Positions 37,610-45,270 of a DNA stretch of 48,457 bases are shown in pieces; position 1 is the stretch's first letter, and each line of letters starts with the position of its first letter. A program made the translations under genes and the position numbers. The notes under the pieces were generated by a model, which worked only from the letters and a program-made list of their open reading frames with translations, was not told the DNA's origin and ran no database searches. Origin of the DNA: an uncultured Kiritimatiellota bacterium (lineage in GTDB: Bacteria; Verrucomicrobiota; Kiritimatiellia; RFP12; DVOR01); NCBI GenBank assembly GCA_944391085.1, contig CALXSE010000016.1:1-48457 (forward strand), given 5' to 3'.

Positions 37610-38469
37610 AAGGTCGCCCTCGCGTTCAACAGGCTTGCGCCGCACCAGAGGAAAAGGCCCGTCGCGCAGAGGGTCTGCGGCATCAGCCAGGCCAACGTTC
37701 CCAACGGCACCGCGCCGCCCCCGGCCAGCGGCCCGAGCGGCAGATAGGCCACGCCGCCGAGGAAGACCAGGCACGCCGCCAGGGCCGCCGCGGACAGCCC
37801 CGCGGTCGGCCCCGCCGCGCATCGCACCGCCAACGCCGCCGCCAACGCCACGACTTGGGCCAGGAGCATCGCCACGGCCGGCAGGGCCGAGAGCGTCCCC
37901 CAATGGGGATTCGGCGCGAAGGGCACGAGCGCCCAGAGCGCGGCCGGCAGGAACACCGTCGCGGACAGGGCGAAACGGGCGTCGCGGAAACGGTTGGCCG
38001 CCGCCGCCAGGGCCAGGGCCGCCGCCGCCGCGCCGAGCGCCGTCAGGAGCCCAGGTACGTCGGCATAGGCGCCGCCTGCGTGGTAACGCGGGGAGTAGGC
38101 CTCCGCCAGGAGCACGGCGGCCCCCTGCGTCAGGAGGTAGACCGCCAGCGCCGCCCCCGTGCCCAGGGCGTTCCCGCAGAGCCAAAGCCCGCGCGGGAGC
38201 GGTTTGGAGAGGGCGATCGCCGCCGTCCCGTCGGTCAGCGCGCGCCGCAACCGCGCGGCGCCGCCGATGGCGATGAGCGCGCCGAAAAGCAACGCCGTGG
38301 AGAGCCCGCAGTCGCGCGCCAGCCGGCCGTCCTCGGAGAAGCGCTGGAATTGGAAAAAAGGCAGGGTGAGCGTCCCGGCGACGGAGGCCAACGTGAGCAG
38401 GAGCATGGCCGGGTGGCCGAGCGTCTCCACCGCCGTGAACCAGGCGATCGCCCGCAGCTTGCCCGACAT
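37606..38469 (-). CDS. ABC-2-type permease
   Basis: This 287-residue integral membrane protein has about six hydrophobic segments. TDGTAAIALSKPLPRGLWLCGNALGTG between the second and third is the usual cytoplasmic signature of ABC-2 permeases. The start at 38469 lies one base after the PNP stop; the upstream in-frame ATG would lie deep inside PNP. It is coupled to the ATPase gene by ATGA. Confidence 0.8.
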   Translation of the reverse strand: MSGKLRAIAWFTAVETLGHPAMLLLTLASVAGTLTLPFFQFQRFSEDGRLARDCGLSTALLFGALIAIGGAARLRRALTDGTAAIALSKPLPRGLWLCGNALGTGAALAVYLLTQGAAVLLAEAYSPRYHAGGAYADVPGLLTALGAAAAALALAAAANRFRDARFALSATVFLPAALWALVPFAPNPHWGTLSALPAVAMLLAQVVALAAALAVRCAAGPTAGLSAAALAACLVFLGGVAYLPLGPLAGGGAVPLGTLAWLMPQTLCATGLFLWCGASLLNARATL

Positions 38470-38470
38470 C

Positions 38471-39268
38471 TCAGGGAAGCCCCCGCAGGAAGGCCGCGAC
38501 GAGCGCGGCCATGCGCGGCTTGGCGGCCTCACTCGCGGCGAGCACCTCGGCGTGGCTGAGCGGCTCCGCGCCGAGGCCCGCGGCGGGGTTCGTGACGCAG
38601 CTGAGCGCGGCCACGCGCAGGCCGGCGGCGTGGGCCACGATGGCTTCCGGCACGGTGCTCATCCCGACGGCGTCGCCGCCGAGGGCGCGGAGGGCGCGGA
38701 CTTCCGCGGGCGTCTCGTAGCTGGGGCCGACGGAGAAGGCGTAGACGCCGCGGCGCACGTCTTCGCCGGAGCGCACGAGCAGGTCGGTAAGGGCGGGGTC
38801 GTAGACGCGCGAGAGGTCTGGGAAGCGCGGCCCCCACTCGGGCCGGTGCGGGCCGCGCAGGGGATTGACGCCGGTGAGGTTGAGGTGGTCTTCCACGGCC
38901 ATGAGCGTGCCGGGCGCGAAGCCCGGGTTGAGCCCTCCGGCGGCGTTGGTGAGGAGGACGGCGGGCACGCCGAGGCATCGCAGGAGCTCGACGGGATAGA
39001 CCACCTGGCCGAGATCGCATCCCTCATAGTAATGGCGGCGCCCGCTGAAGGCGGCGACGCGCTTGCCGCCGAGCGTCATCAGCAGGAGCTCGCCGTGGTG
39101 GCCGGCCACGGTGCTGGCGCCGAAACCCTCGAGCGCGGCGTAAGGGAGGCGCGCGTGGAGGGCCTCCGGGCGGAGCACGTCGCCCCAGCCGGAGCCCAGG
39201 ACGAGCCCGCATACGATCGGCGCCTCGCGGAAGGCCTTCGGCAGGTTCCCTGCGACGGCCTCAAGCAT
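38471..39268 (-). CDS. punA: Purine nucleoside phosphorylase, trimeric class II
   Basis: This 265-residue enzyme splits purine nucleosides with phosphate for salvage. The phosphate site is GSGWG (25-29) and AGHHGE, the substrate helix has NAAGGLNPGF, and VGMSTVPEAIVA and SCVTNPAAG are class II signatures. Asn in the last motif fits preference for 6-oxopurines (guanosine, inosine). It overlaps the L,D-transpeptidase gene by 8 nt upstream and is one base from the permease gene downstream. Confidence 0.93.
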   Translation of the reverse strand: MLEAVAGNLPKAFREAPIVCGLVLGSGWGDVLRPEALHARLPYAALEGFGASTVAGHHGELLLMTLGGKRVAAFSGRRHYYEGCDLGQVVYPVELLRCLGVPAVLLTNAAGGLNPGFAPGTLMAVEDHLNLTGVNPLRGPHRPEWGPRFPDLSRVYDPALTDLLVRSGEDVRRGVYAFSVGPSYETPAEVRALRALGGDAVGMSTVPEAIVAHAAGLRVAALSCVTNPAAGLGAEPLSHAEVLAASEAAKPRMAALVAAFLRGLP

Positions 39269-40544
39269 CTGCGGCCTCGCTTTCTACGGATTCCGGCTCG
39301 GGTTCGGCGGCAGGGGCGGGCTCAGATCCTGTTTCGGGCTTTGGCTCTGATTCGGGCCCGGGCTCGGCCACGGCGGCGGGCCCGGGGCTCGGCTCCGGCT
39401 CCGGCTTGGCGAGGTTGTCGGGGAGGGCTGTGAGGATTTGCACGGGCATCCCGGGGCGGACGAGCTCAAAGAGCTTCTCGGCGTTCCAGTTGGTCAGGCG
39501 GAAGCAACCGAGCGACTCCGGCCGCCCGACGGTGTTGGGGCGTGGCGAGCCGTGGATGCCGTAGCCCGGGAGCGAGAGGCCGATCCAGCGGCTGCCGACG
39601 GGGTTGCGCGGCCCGGGGGGGACGACCATTTTGCCGACGCTGGGGTCTTGGCCGTAGTTCACGGGGTCGTAGGTGTAGTTCGGCGCGGGGGCCATGTTGC
39701 GGACGGTGAGCTCGCCGACCTCGGGCAGGCGCGCCTTCCTGCGGGCGATGGAACAGGGGAAGCGCAGGCACATGACGCCGTTCTCGTCGTAGCCCGCGAG
39801 GATGCGGTCGTCGAGGGCGATGACCAGGGCGGCGGGCTTTTGGAGCGCGGCCTGGCGCACGTTCGGGACGGTGAGGGTGACGCCGGCGGCGAGGCAGTCG
39901 GGCCAGTCGGCGAGGCCGGGGTTGAGGTTGCGCAACGTCCGCTCGGAGGTGTGGAAGCGCTCGGCCATGCATGCGCCGAGGGTGTCGTAGCCCATCAGGC
40001 GGAGCCGGGCGCGCTCGGCCCAGGTGGCGGGCATGGGGCCGGTGACGAGGGCCTCGTCATCGGGGGTGATGGTATAGCGCATGAGCGGCTCGGTCATGGT
40101 GGCGATCTGCGCGTAGAGCGGCACGTCTACCCAGTGCGTGGCGCGGAGCCCGCGGGAGAGTTGCCAGGCGCGCATGGCCTTGCGCGAGCCCTCGCCCCAG
40201 ACGCCGTCGATGACGCCGCAGGAGAAGTTGTGGCGGTCAAGGAAGATCTGCAGCATGAGCGTCTCGGTGGAGAAGCCCTTGGGCGGGGCCAGCGCGTGGC
40301 CGCAGTTGGGGCGCGGGTCGGGCTCCTCGGGCGGCGTCGGGCGCGCCAGGAGATCCGCGTCCGGCGTCTCGGCCGCGAGGGCCTGGGGCGCGGCGTTGGT
40401 GGGGGCGGCCGTGGCGGGCTCCTCGGGCACGTCCTCGATGACAATCCTGAACGGCGCCTCGTCCTGGGGCGGCGGAGGTGTGGTTCCCTGCGCGGCGGCG
40501 CCGGCGGCGGCCAAGAGGGCGATGGTTCCCAGAAGGTGTCTCAT
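39261..40544 (-). CDS. L,D-transpeptidase with PG-binding and LysM-like domains
   Basis: This 427-residue secreted enzyme is expected to cross-link peptidoglycan (3-3 bonds) or to attach proteins to it. A signal peptide (1-19) is followed by a Pro/Ala/Glu linker (20-80), a PG_binding_1-like domain (about 92-138), a LysM-like segment (about 182-226) and a YkuD domain (about 238-371) with His331, Cys347 and Arg349 in GIHGS and SLGCFRL. In most relatives the motif is SHGC; here Leu replaces His. The tail (376-427) is a Pro/Glu repeat, probably disordered. It is first in a five-gene unit with punA and the ABC genes. Confidence 0.9.
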   Translation of the reverse strand: MRHLLGTIALLAAAGAAAQGTTPPPPQDEAPFRIVIEDVPEEPATAAPTNAAPQALAAETPDADLLARPTPPEEPDPRPNCGHALAPPKGFSTETLMLQIFLDRHNFSCGVIDGVWGEGSRKAMRAWQLSRGLRATHWVDVPLYAQIATMTEPLMRYTITPDDEALVTGPMPATWAERARLRLMGYDTLGACMAERFHTSERTLRNLNPGLADWPDCLAAGVTLTVPNVRQAALQKPAALVIALDDRILAGYDENGVMCLRFPCSIARRKARLPEVGELTVRNMAPAPNYTYDPVNYGQDPSVGKMVVPPGPRNPVGSRWIGLSLPGYGIHGSPRPNTVGRPESLGCFRLTNWNAEKLFELVRPGMPVQILTALPDNLAKPEPEPSPGPAAVAEPGPESEPKPETGSEPAPAAEPEPESVESEAADA

Positions 40545-40565
40545 GTGCGGATTCCTTTATCCCAT

Positions 40566-40574
40566 AGTCTACCA
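40566..40574 (-). promoter_or_regulatory. Extended -10 promoter of the L,D-transpeptidase operon
   Basis: TGG precedes TAGACT (40571-40566, minus strand), with a T run just before it. The leader is about 15 nt. It is divergent from the glycosyltransferase promoter at 40586-40614. Confidence 0.55.
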
Positions 40575-40585
40575 AAAACGGGACG

Positions 40586-40614
40586 TTGCGGTGTGCCGCG
40601 CGTTGCGCTATACT
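40586..40614 (+). promoter_or_regulatory. Sigma-70-type promoter of the glycosyltransferase gene
   Basis: TTGCGG (40586-40591), a 17-bp spacer and TATACT (40609-40614) make a standard -35/-10 pair. This is the only promoter in the window that lacks TG one base before the -10. Confidence 0.55.
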
Positions 40615-40635
40615 AAAGGCGAAAGGATGGGAGCC

Positions 40636-41427
40636 ATGAGCGAGCAACGACCCGTCAATATCCTCTGCCTGAAATGGGGCACGCGCTATCCCGCGGCCTA
40701 CACCAACATTCTCTACGCCTCGGTGAAGCGCCACCTGCACAGGCCCTTCCGCTTCGTCTGCCTGACGGACGACCCCACCGGCCTGAACCCGGGCATCGAC
40801 CCGCGGCCGATCCCCGAGTGCCCGGACATCAAGACGCTTTGGGGTTTCTGGCCCAATATCTTCGTCAAGCTCTGCCTCTATAAGCCCGGCTTGGCCGACC
40901 TCGCCGGCCCCACGCTTTTCTTCGACGTCGACGTCGTCATCCAGCAGGATCTGGACTGCTTCTTCGATTACGAGCCCGGCAGGTTCTGCATCATCCACAA
41001 CTGGGTCGAGCGCCGCAAGCGCCTCTTCCGCCGCTTGCCTGACATCGGCAACTCCTCCCTCTTCCGTTTCGACGCCGCCTCCCCCCAGGCCGCCGCCGTC
41101 TACGATTGCTTCCTGCGCGAGATGAAGGACGCCGTGAACCACGCCCTTTACCCCACCGAGCAGGCCTTCATGACCCACGCCATGACGCTTGCCGCCGGCG
41201 GCGAACTCCCCCGTTGGTGGCCGGACCAGTGGGTCAAGAGCTTTAAGCGCACCTGCGTGCCCATCTTCCCGCTCAACCTGCTGGTCACCCCGCGCAAGCC
41301 GGATGCGAAGGTGCTCGTCTTCCATGGCCACCCGGATCCGGACACCGCCGTCAAGGGGTTTCGCGCCAAGCACATGCACAATTCCGTCCGCCCCTGTCCC
41401 TGGATTCTGGAAGATTGGCGCGAGTGA
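40636..41427 (+). CDS. Putative glycosyltransferase (DxD type, GT-A fold)
   Basis: This 263-residue soluble protein probably transfers a sugar onto a surface glycan. It opens with VNILCLKWGTRYPAAYTNILYASVKRHL, a pattern common in nucleotide-sugar enzymes, and has the metal-binding FFDVDVV (DVD at 97-99). Near the C-terminus VLVFHGHPDP supplies a conserved His. The start at 40636 is chosen because AAGGA lies 8 nt upstream; an ATG at 40627 has no spacing for a site. It stands alone between divergent and convergent neighbours. The acceptor is unknown. Confidence 0.75.
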   Translation: MSEQRPVNILCLKWGTRYPAAYTNILYASVKRHLHRPFRFVCLTDDPTGLNPGIDPRPIPECPDIKTLWGFWPNIFVKLCLYKPGLADLAGPTLFFDVDVVIQQDLDCFFDYEPGRFCIIHNWVERRKRLFRRLPDIGNSSLFRFDAASPQAAAVYDCFLREMKDAVNHALYPTEQAFMTHAMTLAAGGELPRWWPDQWVKSFKRTCVPIFPLNLLVTPRKPDAKVLVFHGHPDPDTAVKGFRAKHMHNSVRPCPWILEDWRE

Positions 41428-41439
41428 ACGCCCCATGGA

Positions 41440-41479
41440 AAGCAAGCGGCACGCCCGGGTCTGGGCGCGCCGCTTGCTT
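41440..41479. terminator. Bidirectional hairpin between glycosyltransferase and hisA
   Basis: AAGCAAGCGGC (41440-41450) pairs with 41469-41479, and inside it CGCCC pairs with GGGCG after one A-C mismatch, leaving a 6-nt loop. It lies between two convergent genes. Neither side has a long T tract, so its efficiency is uncertain. Confidence 0.7.
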
Positions 41480-41493
41480 CGGCAGGCTCTCCG

Positions 41494-42219
41494 TCAGCGC
41501 GCGGCGGCCAGGAGCGCCGGGAGCGTGACGGCCCCCTCGTAGAGGGCCTTGCCCACGATCGCGCCCCACAGGTTCGGCCGCCCCAACGCGTTCAGCGCCA
41601 CCACGTGCTCGGCCGCCGAGACGCCGCCGGAGGCGATGATGTTCACGCCCGGCGCGGCGTCCGCCACTTCCGCCAGCGCGGCCAGGTTGGGCCCGCCGAG
41701 CATCCCGTCGGTCGCCGTGTCGGTATAGATGATGGTGCGCACGCCCAGGGCGGCCACGCGCCGCGCCAGATCCGTCGCGCGGACGGCGGAGGTCTCCACC
41801 CAACCCTTGGTCTGCACAAAGCCGTCGCGCGCGTCGATGCCCACGGCGATGCGATCGCCGTGCCTGGCCACCCAGCGCGCCAAGGCCGCCTCGTCCTCCA
41901 ACGCACGGGTGCCGATGATGGCGCGCGCGACGCCGGCCCCGAGGACGGCCTCCAGGGCCTCGTCCGAGCGCAACCCGCCGCCGACCTCCACGCTCAGGCC
42001 GCATTCCCTGACGATGCGGGCGATGAGCGCGGCGTGCGCGGGCCGCCCCGTGAACGCGCCGTCGAGGTCGACCACGTGGAGATGTTCTGCCCCGGCCTCG
42101 CGGAAGGCGCGGGCCTGCGCCACGGGGTCGTCGGAATAGACGGTGCGCTGGTCGGCGCGGCCCTGGCGCAGGCGCACGCACTGGCCGCCCATCAGGTCGA
42201 TCGCGGGCAGGATGACCAT
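41494..42219 (-). CDS. hisA: ProFAR isomerase (histidine synthesis)
   Basis: This 241-residue TIM barrel opens the ribose ring of ProFAR in histidine synthesis. The catalytic aspartates are in LPAIDLMGG (Asp8) and TDTATDGM, and EVGGGLR and IASGGVS bind the two phosphates. The start codon shares one base with the hisB stop (TGATG). hisH and hisF, which normally flank hisA, are not in this gene set. Confidence 0.95.
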   Translation of the reverse strand: MVILPAIDLMGGQCVRLRQGRADQRTVYSDDPVAQARAFREAGAEHLHVVDLDGAFTGRPAHAALIARIVRECGLSVEVGGGLRSDEALEAVLGAGVARAIIGTRALEDEAALARWVARHGDRIAVGIDARDGFVQTKGWVETSAVRATDLARRVAALGVRTIIYTDTATDGMLGGPNLAALAEVADAAPGVNIIASGGVSAAEHVVALNALGRPNLWGAIVGKALYEGAVTLPALLAAAR

Positions 42220-42803
42220 CAGAGCACCCCCTTGCTCGACGGGATGCCCGTGTCGCGCGGGTCGGGCTCCACGGCCTGGCGCAGGGCGTGCGCCAAGCCT
42301 TTGAAGACGGCCTCGTAGACGTGGTGGACTTCGGCGCCGTAGGGCTGGACGACGTGGAGGTTCATGCGGGCGTTGGTGGAGAAGGCGCGCATGAATTCCT
42401 CCAGCAACTGCACGTTGAAGTCGCGGATGTATTGCTCGGGGTGCGTGATGTCCCACACCAGGAAAGGCCGCCCGCCGAGGTCGACGAGCACGTCTGCGCG
42501 CGCCTCGTCCATCGGCAGCATGAAGAAGCCGTAGCGACGGATGCCGCGGCGGTCGCCGAGCGCCTGGTCGAGGGCCGTGCCGAGCGCCAGGCCGATGTCC
42601 TCGACGGTGTGGTGGTAGTCCACCTCCAGGTCGCCCTTGCACGTCAGCTCCAGGTCGATGAGCGAGTGGCGGGAGAGGAGCTCGAGCATGTGGTTGAGGA
42701 AGCCGATGCCCGTCTCCACGGCGAAGGCGCCGGTGCCGTCAAGGTTCAGCTTCAGGGAGATATCCGTCTCGCGGGTCTTTCGGGTGAGCGTCGCGGTACG
42801 CAT
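42219..42803 (-). CDS. hisB: Imidazoleglycerol-phosphate dehydratase
   Basis: This 194-residue monofunctional IGPD dehydrates imidazoleglycerol phosphate. The manganese-binding histidines are in GIGFLNHMLELLSRHS, VDYHHTVEDIG and PYGAEVHHVYEAVFKGLAHALR. There is no fused HAD phosphatase, so histidinol phosphatase is separate. It lies 9 nt after hisC. Confidence 0.96.
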   Translation of the reverse strand: MRTATLTRKTRETDISLKLNLDGTGAFAVETGIGFLNHMLELLSRHSLIDLELTCKGDLEVDYHHTVEDIGLALGTALDQALGDRRGIRRYGFFMLPMDEARADVLVDLGGRPFLVWDITHPEQYIRDFNVQLLEEFMRAFSTNARMNLHVVQPYGAEVHHVYEAVFKGLAHALRQAVEPDPRDTGIPSSKGVL

Positions 42804-42812
42804 GGGGCCTCC

Positions 42813-43859
42813 TTAGGCGAGGGCGTCGAGGGCGTTCAAGAGCGTGTCGATCTCGGCGTCCGAGCCGACGGTGATGCGCAGCCAGTCCCCGGTCTTCGGC
42901 CCGGGGAAATGGCGCAGGTAGATGTGGCGCGCGCGCAGGGCCTCGAAAAGCGCCAAGGCCTTCGCCGGCGCGGGCGGGCGGGCGAAGAGGAAGTTCGTGG
43001 CCGAGCGCAACACCCGCCACCCCCGCGCCTCGAGGGCCGCCGTCAGCCGTGCGCGGGAGGCCTTGATTTTCTCGGCGTTGGCGCGCATGTGCGGCAGGTC
43101 GGAAAGCGCGGCCGCGCCGACGGCCTGCGCCAGCGCGTCCATGTTGTAGGAATCCTTGATTTTGTAGAGGGCCGCGATGAGCGCCTCAGGCCCCACGCAG
43201 TAGCCAAAGCGCAGCCCCGCCAGCGAGAAGCTCTTGGAAAGCGTGCGCATCACCAAGACGTTCTCGTTGCCCGGCGCCGTCGCCAACGCCAGGCAATCCG
43301 CCGGCGCGAAGTCCACGTACGCCTCATCCACCAGCAGCACCCCCGGGTAATCCTTGGCGAAGGCCGCGATTTGCTCCGGCGCGGCCTGGAGCGACGTGGG
43401 CGCGTTCGGGTTCGTCCACACGAAGACGTCCGAGAAATCCCTCGGCGGGGTGGGGCAGGTGAAGTCGTCGTTCAGCGGCAACGCCTTGCCCCGCGCGTCC
43501 CGGATCGACGCCAGCACCGAGTAAAGCGAATAGGTCGGGTCGAAATACCCCACCGTGCCGCCCACCTCCACGAAGGCCCGCGTGAATAGCGCCAGGATTT
43601 CGTCCGAGCCATTCCCCACGAAGACGCGCTCCGGCCCGCACCCCACGTTCCGCGCGATGATTCCGCGCACCTCTGTGAAGACCGGGTCTGGATACAACCG
43701 CAACGTCCGCCAATCAAAGGCCACCAGCGCCTCCCCCACCTTCGGCGACGGCGGATAAGGGTTCTCGTTCGTGTTCAGCTTCACCATCCCCGCGAAATGG
43801 GGCTGCTCCCCCGGCACGTAACCGTCCAGGGCCTCGACATGTCTGCAAATCCGGCTCAT
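42813..43859 (-). CDS. hisC: Histidinol-phosphate aminotransferase
   Basis: This 348-residue fold-type I PLP enzyme converts imidazole acetol phosphate to histidinol phosphate. Marks include KLNTNENPYPPSP near the start, GNGSDEIL for PLP phosphate, DEAYVDFA, and the PLP lysine in TLSKSFSLAGLRFGY. It is first in the hisC-hisB-hisA unit. GAGGT lies 4 nt before the ATG. Confidence 0.94.
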   Translation of the reverse strand: MSRICRHVEALDGYVPGEQPHFAGMVKLNTNENPYPPSPKVGEALVAFDWRTLRLYPDPVFTEVRGIIARNVGCGPERVFVGNGSDEILALFTRAFVEVGGTVGYFDPTYSLYSVLASIRDARGKALPLNDDFTCPTPPRDFSDVFVWTNPNAPTSLQAAPEQIAAFAKDYPGVLLVDEAYVDFAPADCLALATAPGNENVLVMRTLSKSFSLAGLRFGYCVGPEALIAALYKIKDSYNMDALAQAVGAAALSDLPHMRANAEKIKASRARLTAALEARGWRVLRSATNFLFARPPAPAKALALFEALRARHIYLRHFPGPKTGDWLRITVGSDAEIDTLLNALDALA

Positions 43860-44085
43860 CGTTACCTCAAATCCCCCACACTATACCACAATCCCCCCGC
43901 CCTTGCCGCCCCGCCCGCTTCTGGGGCCAAGGGGAACGTCTAGAATTATGCGGAACTGCGGAGGTGGGGCAGGATAGACGAGGGTGGAGAAGTTGTGCCG
44001 AGCCGAGAGCAATCATGGCTTGCACACTTGTGCGAACAACGCCCTTGTCTCGGCGTTTTCACATTGTGGATTTTTGGGGTGCCCA
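43860..44085. other. AT-richer gap between hisC and glf
   Basis: Besides the hisC promoter, these 226 bases hold the short dyad GCACA-CT-TGTGC (44022-44033) and a weak hairpin AACGCC/GGCGTT near 44040-44059 that might end glf transcription. No T tract follows it. I see no gene I can support. Confidence 0.4.
43880..43888 (-). promoter_or_regulatory. Extended -10 promoter of hisCBA
   Basis: TGG precedes TATAGT (43885-43880, minus strand), within ATTGTGGTATAGT. The leader is about 14 nt with GAGGT. There is no room for a histidine attenuator. Confidence 0.6.
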
Positions 44086-45258
44086 TCAGGGCCGGCCGCG
44101 TTGGGCGGCGAGCCAGGCGTGGGATTGGTCGAGGGCGCGGCGGATGACTTTGTCCATGTCGTAGTAACGGTATTCGCCGAGGCGGCCGCCGAAGACGACG
44201 TCGGGGCATTGGGCGGCGTCGGCCTGGTATTTGGCGAGGAGGTCGGCGGAGGACTGGGTGTTGACGGGGTAGTAGGGGATGTCGCCGGGTTTCCAGTCCG
44301 CGGGGAACTCCCGGCAGATGATGGTTTTGTCGAGGGCGTAGGGTTCCTTGCGTTCCGGGTGGAAGTGTTTGAATTCGTGGATGCGGGTGTAGGGGACGTC
44401 GGCGTCGGCGTAGTTCATGACGGTGGTGCCTTGCCAGTCCTGGACGGGCTTGGTTTCCCATTCGAAGCGGAGGCCGCGCCAGGGGAGGGGGCCGTGGCGG
44501 AAGCCGAAGTAGGCGTCGATGGGGCCGCTGTAGAAGGTGGGCTTGCCGGCGGGGAGGGCGTCGCGCAGGGCGAGGAAGTCGGCGTTGTAGCGGACGGTGA
44601 CGGCGGGGTGGTCGAGGAGGCGCTCGTAGAGGGCCTGGTAGCCTTGGAGGGGGACGCCCTGGTGGGTGTCGGAGAAGTAGCCGGTGTCGTAGTTCGCGCG
44701 GACGGGGAGGCGGCGGATGATGAAGGCGGGGAGGTCTTTGGGGTCGGCGTTCCACTGTTTCTGGGTGTAGCCTTTGATGAAGGCCTCGTAGAGGGGGCGG
44801 CCGATGAGGGAGATGGCCTGTTCCTCGAGGTTGCGCGGCTCGCCCTGGAGGCCGGCCTTGGCGACCTCGGCGGCGATGAAGGCCGGGAGCTCGGCGGGGG
44901 TGAGGTCGGCGCCGTAGAAGGCGTTGACGAGGGCCAGGCCCAGGGGCATGAAGTAGACGCGCCCGGCGTGCTTGGTGAGGACGCGGTGGCGGTAGTCGGT
45001 GAAGGAGACGAAGCGGTTGGCGTAGTCCCAGACGCCTTCGTCGGAGGTGTGGAAGATGTGCGCGCCGTAGCAGTGGCACTCGATGCCGGTCGTCGGGTCG
45101 ATGGCGCTGCGGGCGTTGCCGCCGGGCAGGCTGCGGGCCTCGAGGACGAGGACGCGTTTGCCGGCCTCGGCCAGCTCGCGGGCGACGACACAGCCCCAGA
45201 GGCCTGCGCCGACGATCAGGACGTCGTAATCGGTCGGGATCGGAAGGTCGTTGTCCAT
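44086..45258 (-). CDS. glf: UDP-galactopyranose mutase
   Basis: This 390-residue FAD enzyme interconverts UDP-galactopyranose and UDP-galactofuranose for surface glycans. The Rossmann motif is VLIVGAGLWGCVVARELA, then EARSLPGGNA, HIFHTSDEGVWDY, KGYTQKQW and near the end GGRLGEYRYYDMDKVI, all family signatures. It follows lepB by 12 nt on the same strand. No other galactofuran gene is nearby. Confidence 0.96.
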   Translation of the reverse strand: MDNDLPIPTDYDVLIVGAGLWGCVVARELAEAGKRVLVLEARSLPGGNARSAIDPTTGIECHCYGAHIFHTSDEGVWDYANRFVSFTDYRHRVLTKHAGRVYFMPLGLALVNAFYGADLTPAELPAFIAAEVAKAGLQGEPRNLEEQAISLIGRPLYEAFIKGYTQKQWNADPKDLPAFIIRRLPVRANYDTGYFSDTHQGVPLQGYQALYERLLDHPAVTVRYNADFLALRDALPAGKPTFYSGPIDAYFGFRHGPLPWRGLRFEWETKPVQDWQGTTVMNYADADVPYTRIHEFKHFHPERKEPYALDKTIICREFPADWKPGDIPYYPVNTQSSADLLAKYQADAAQCPDVVFGGRLGEYRYYDMDKVIRRALDQSHAWLAAQRGRP

Positions 45259-45270
45259 CGTGTTCTCCTA

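Noticed and set aside
43948..43977. Nine-codon frame after TAGAAT
   Set aside because: The ATG is too close to the supposed -10, the peptide is too short to judge and nothing supports translation.
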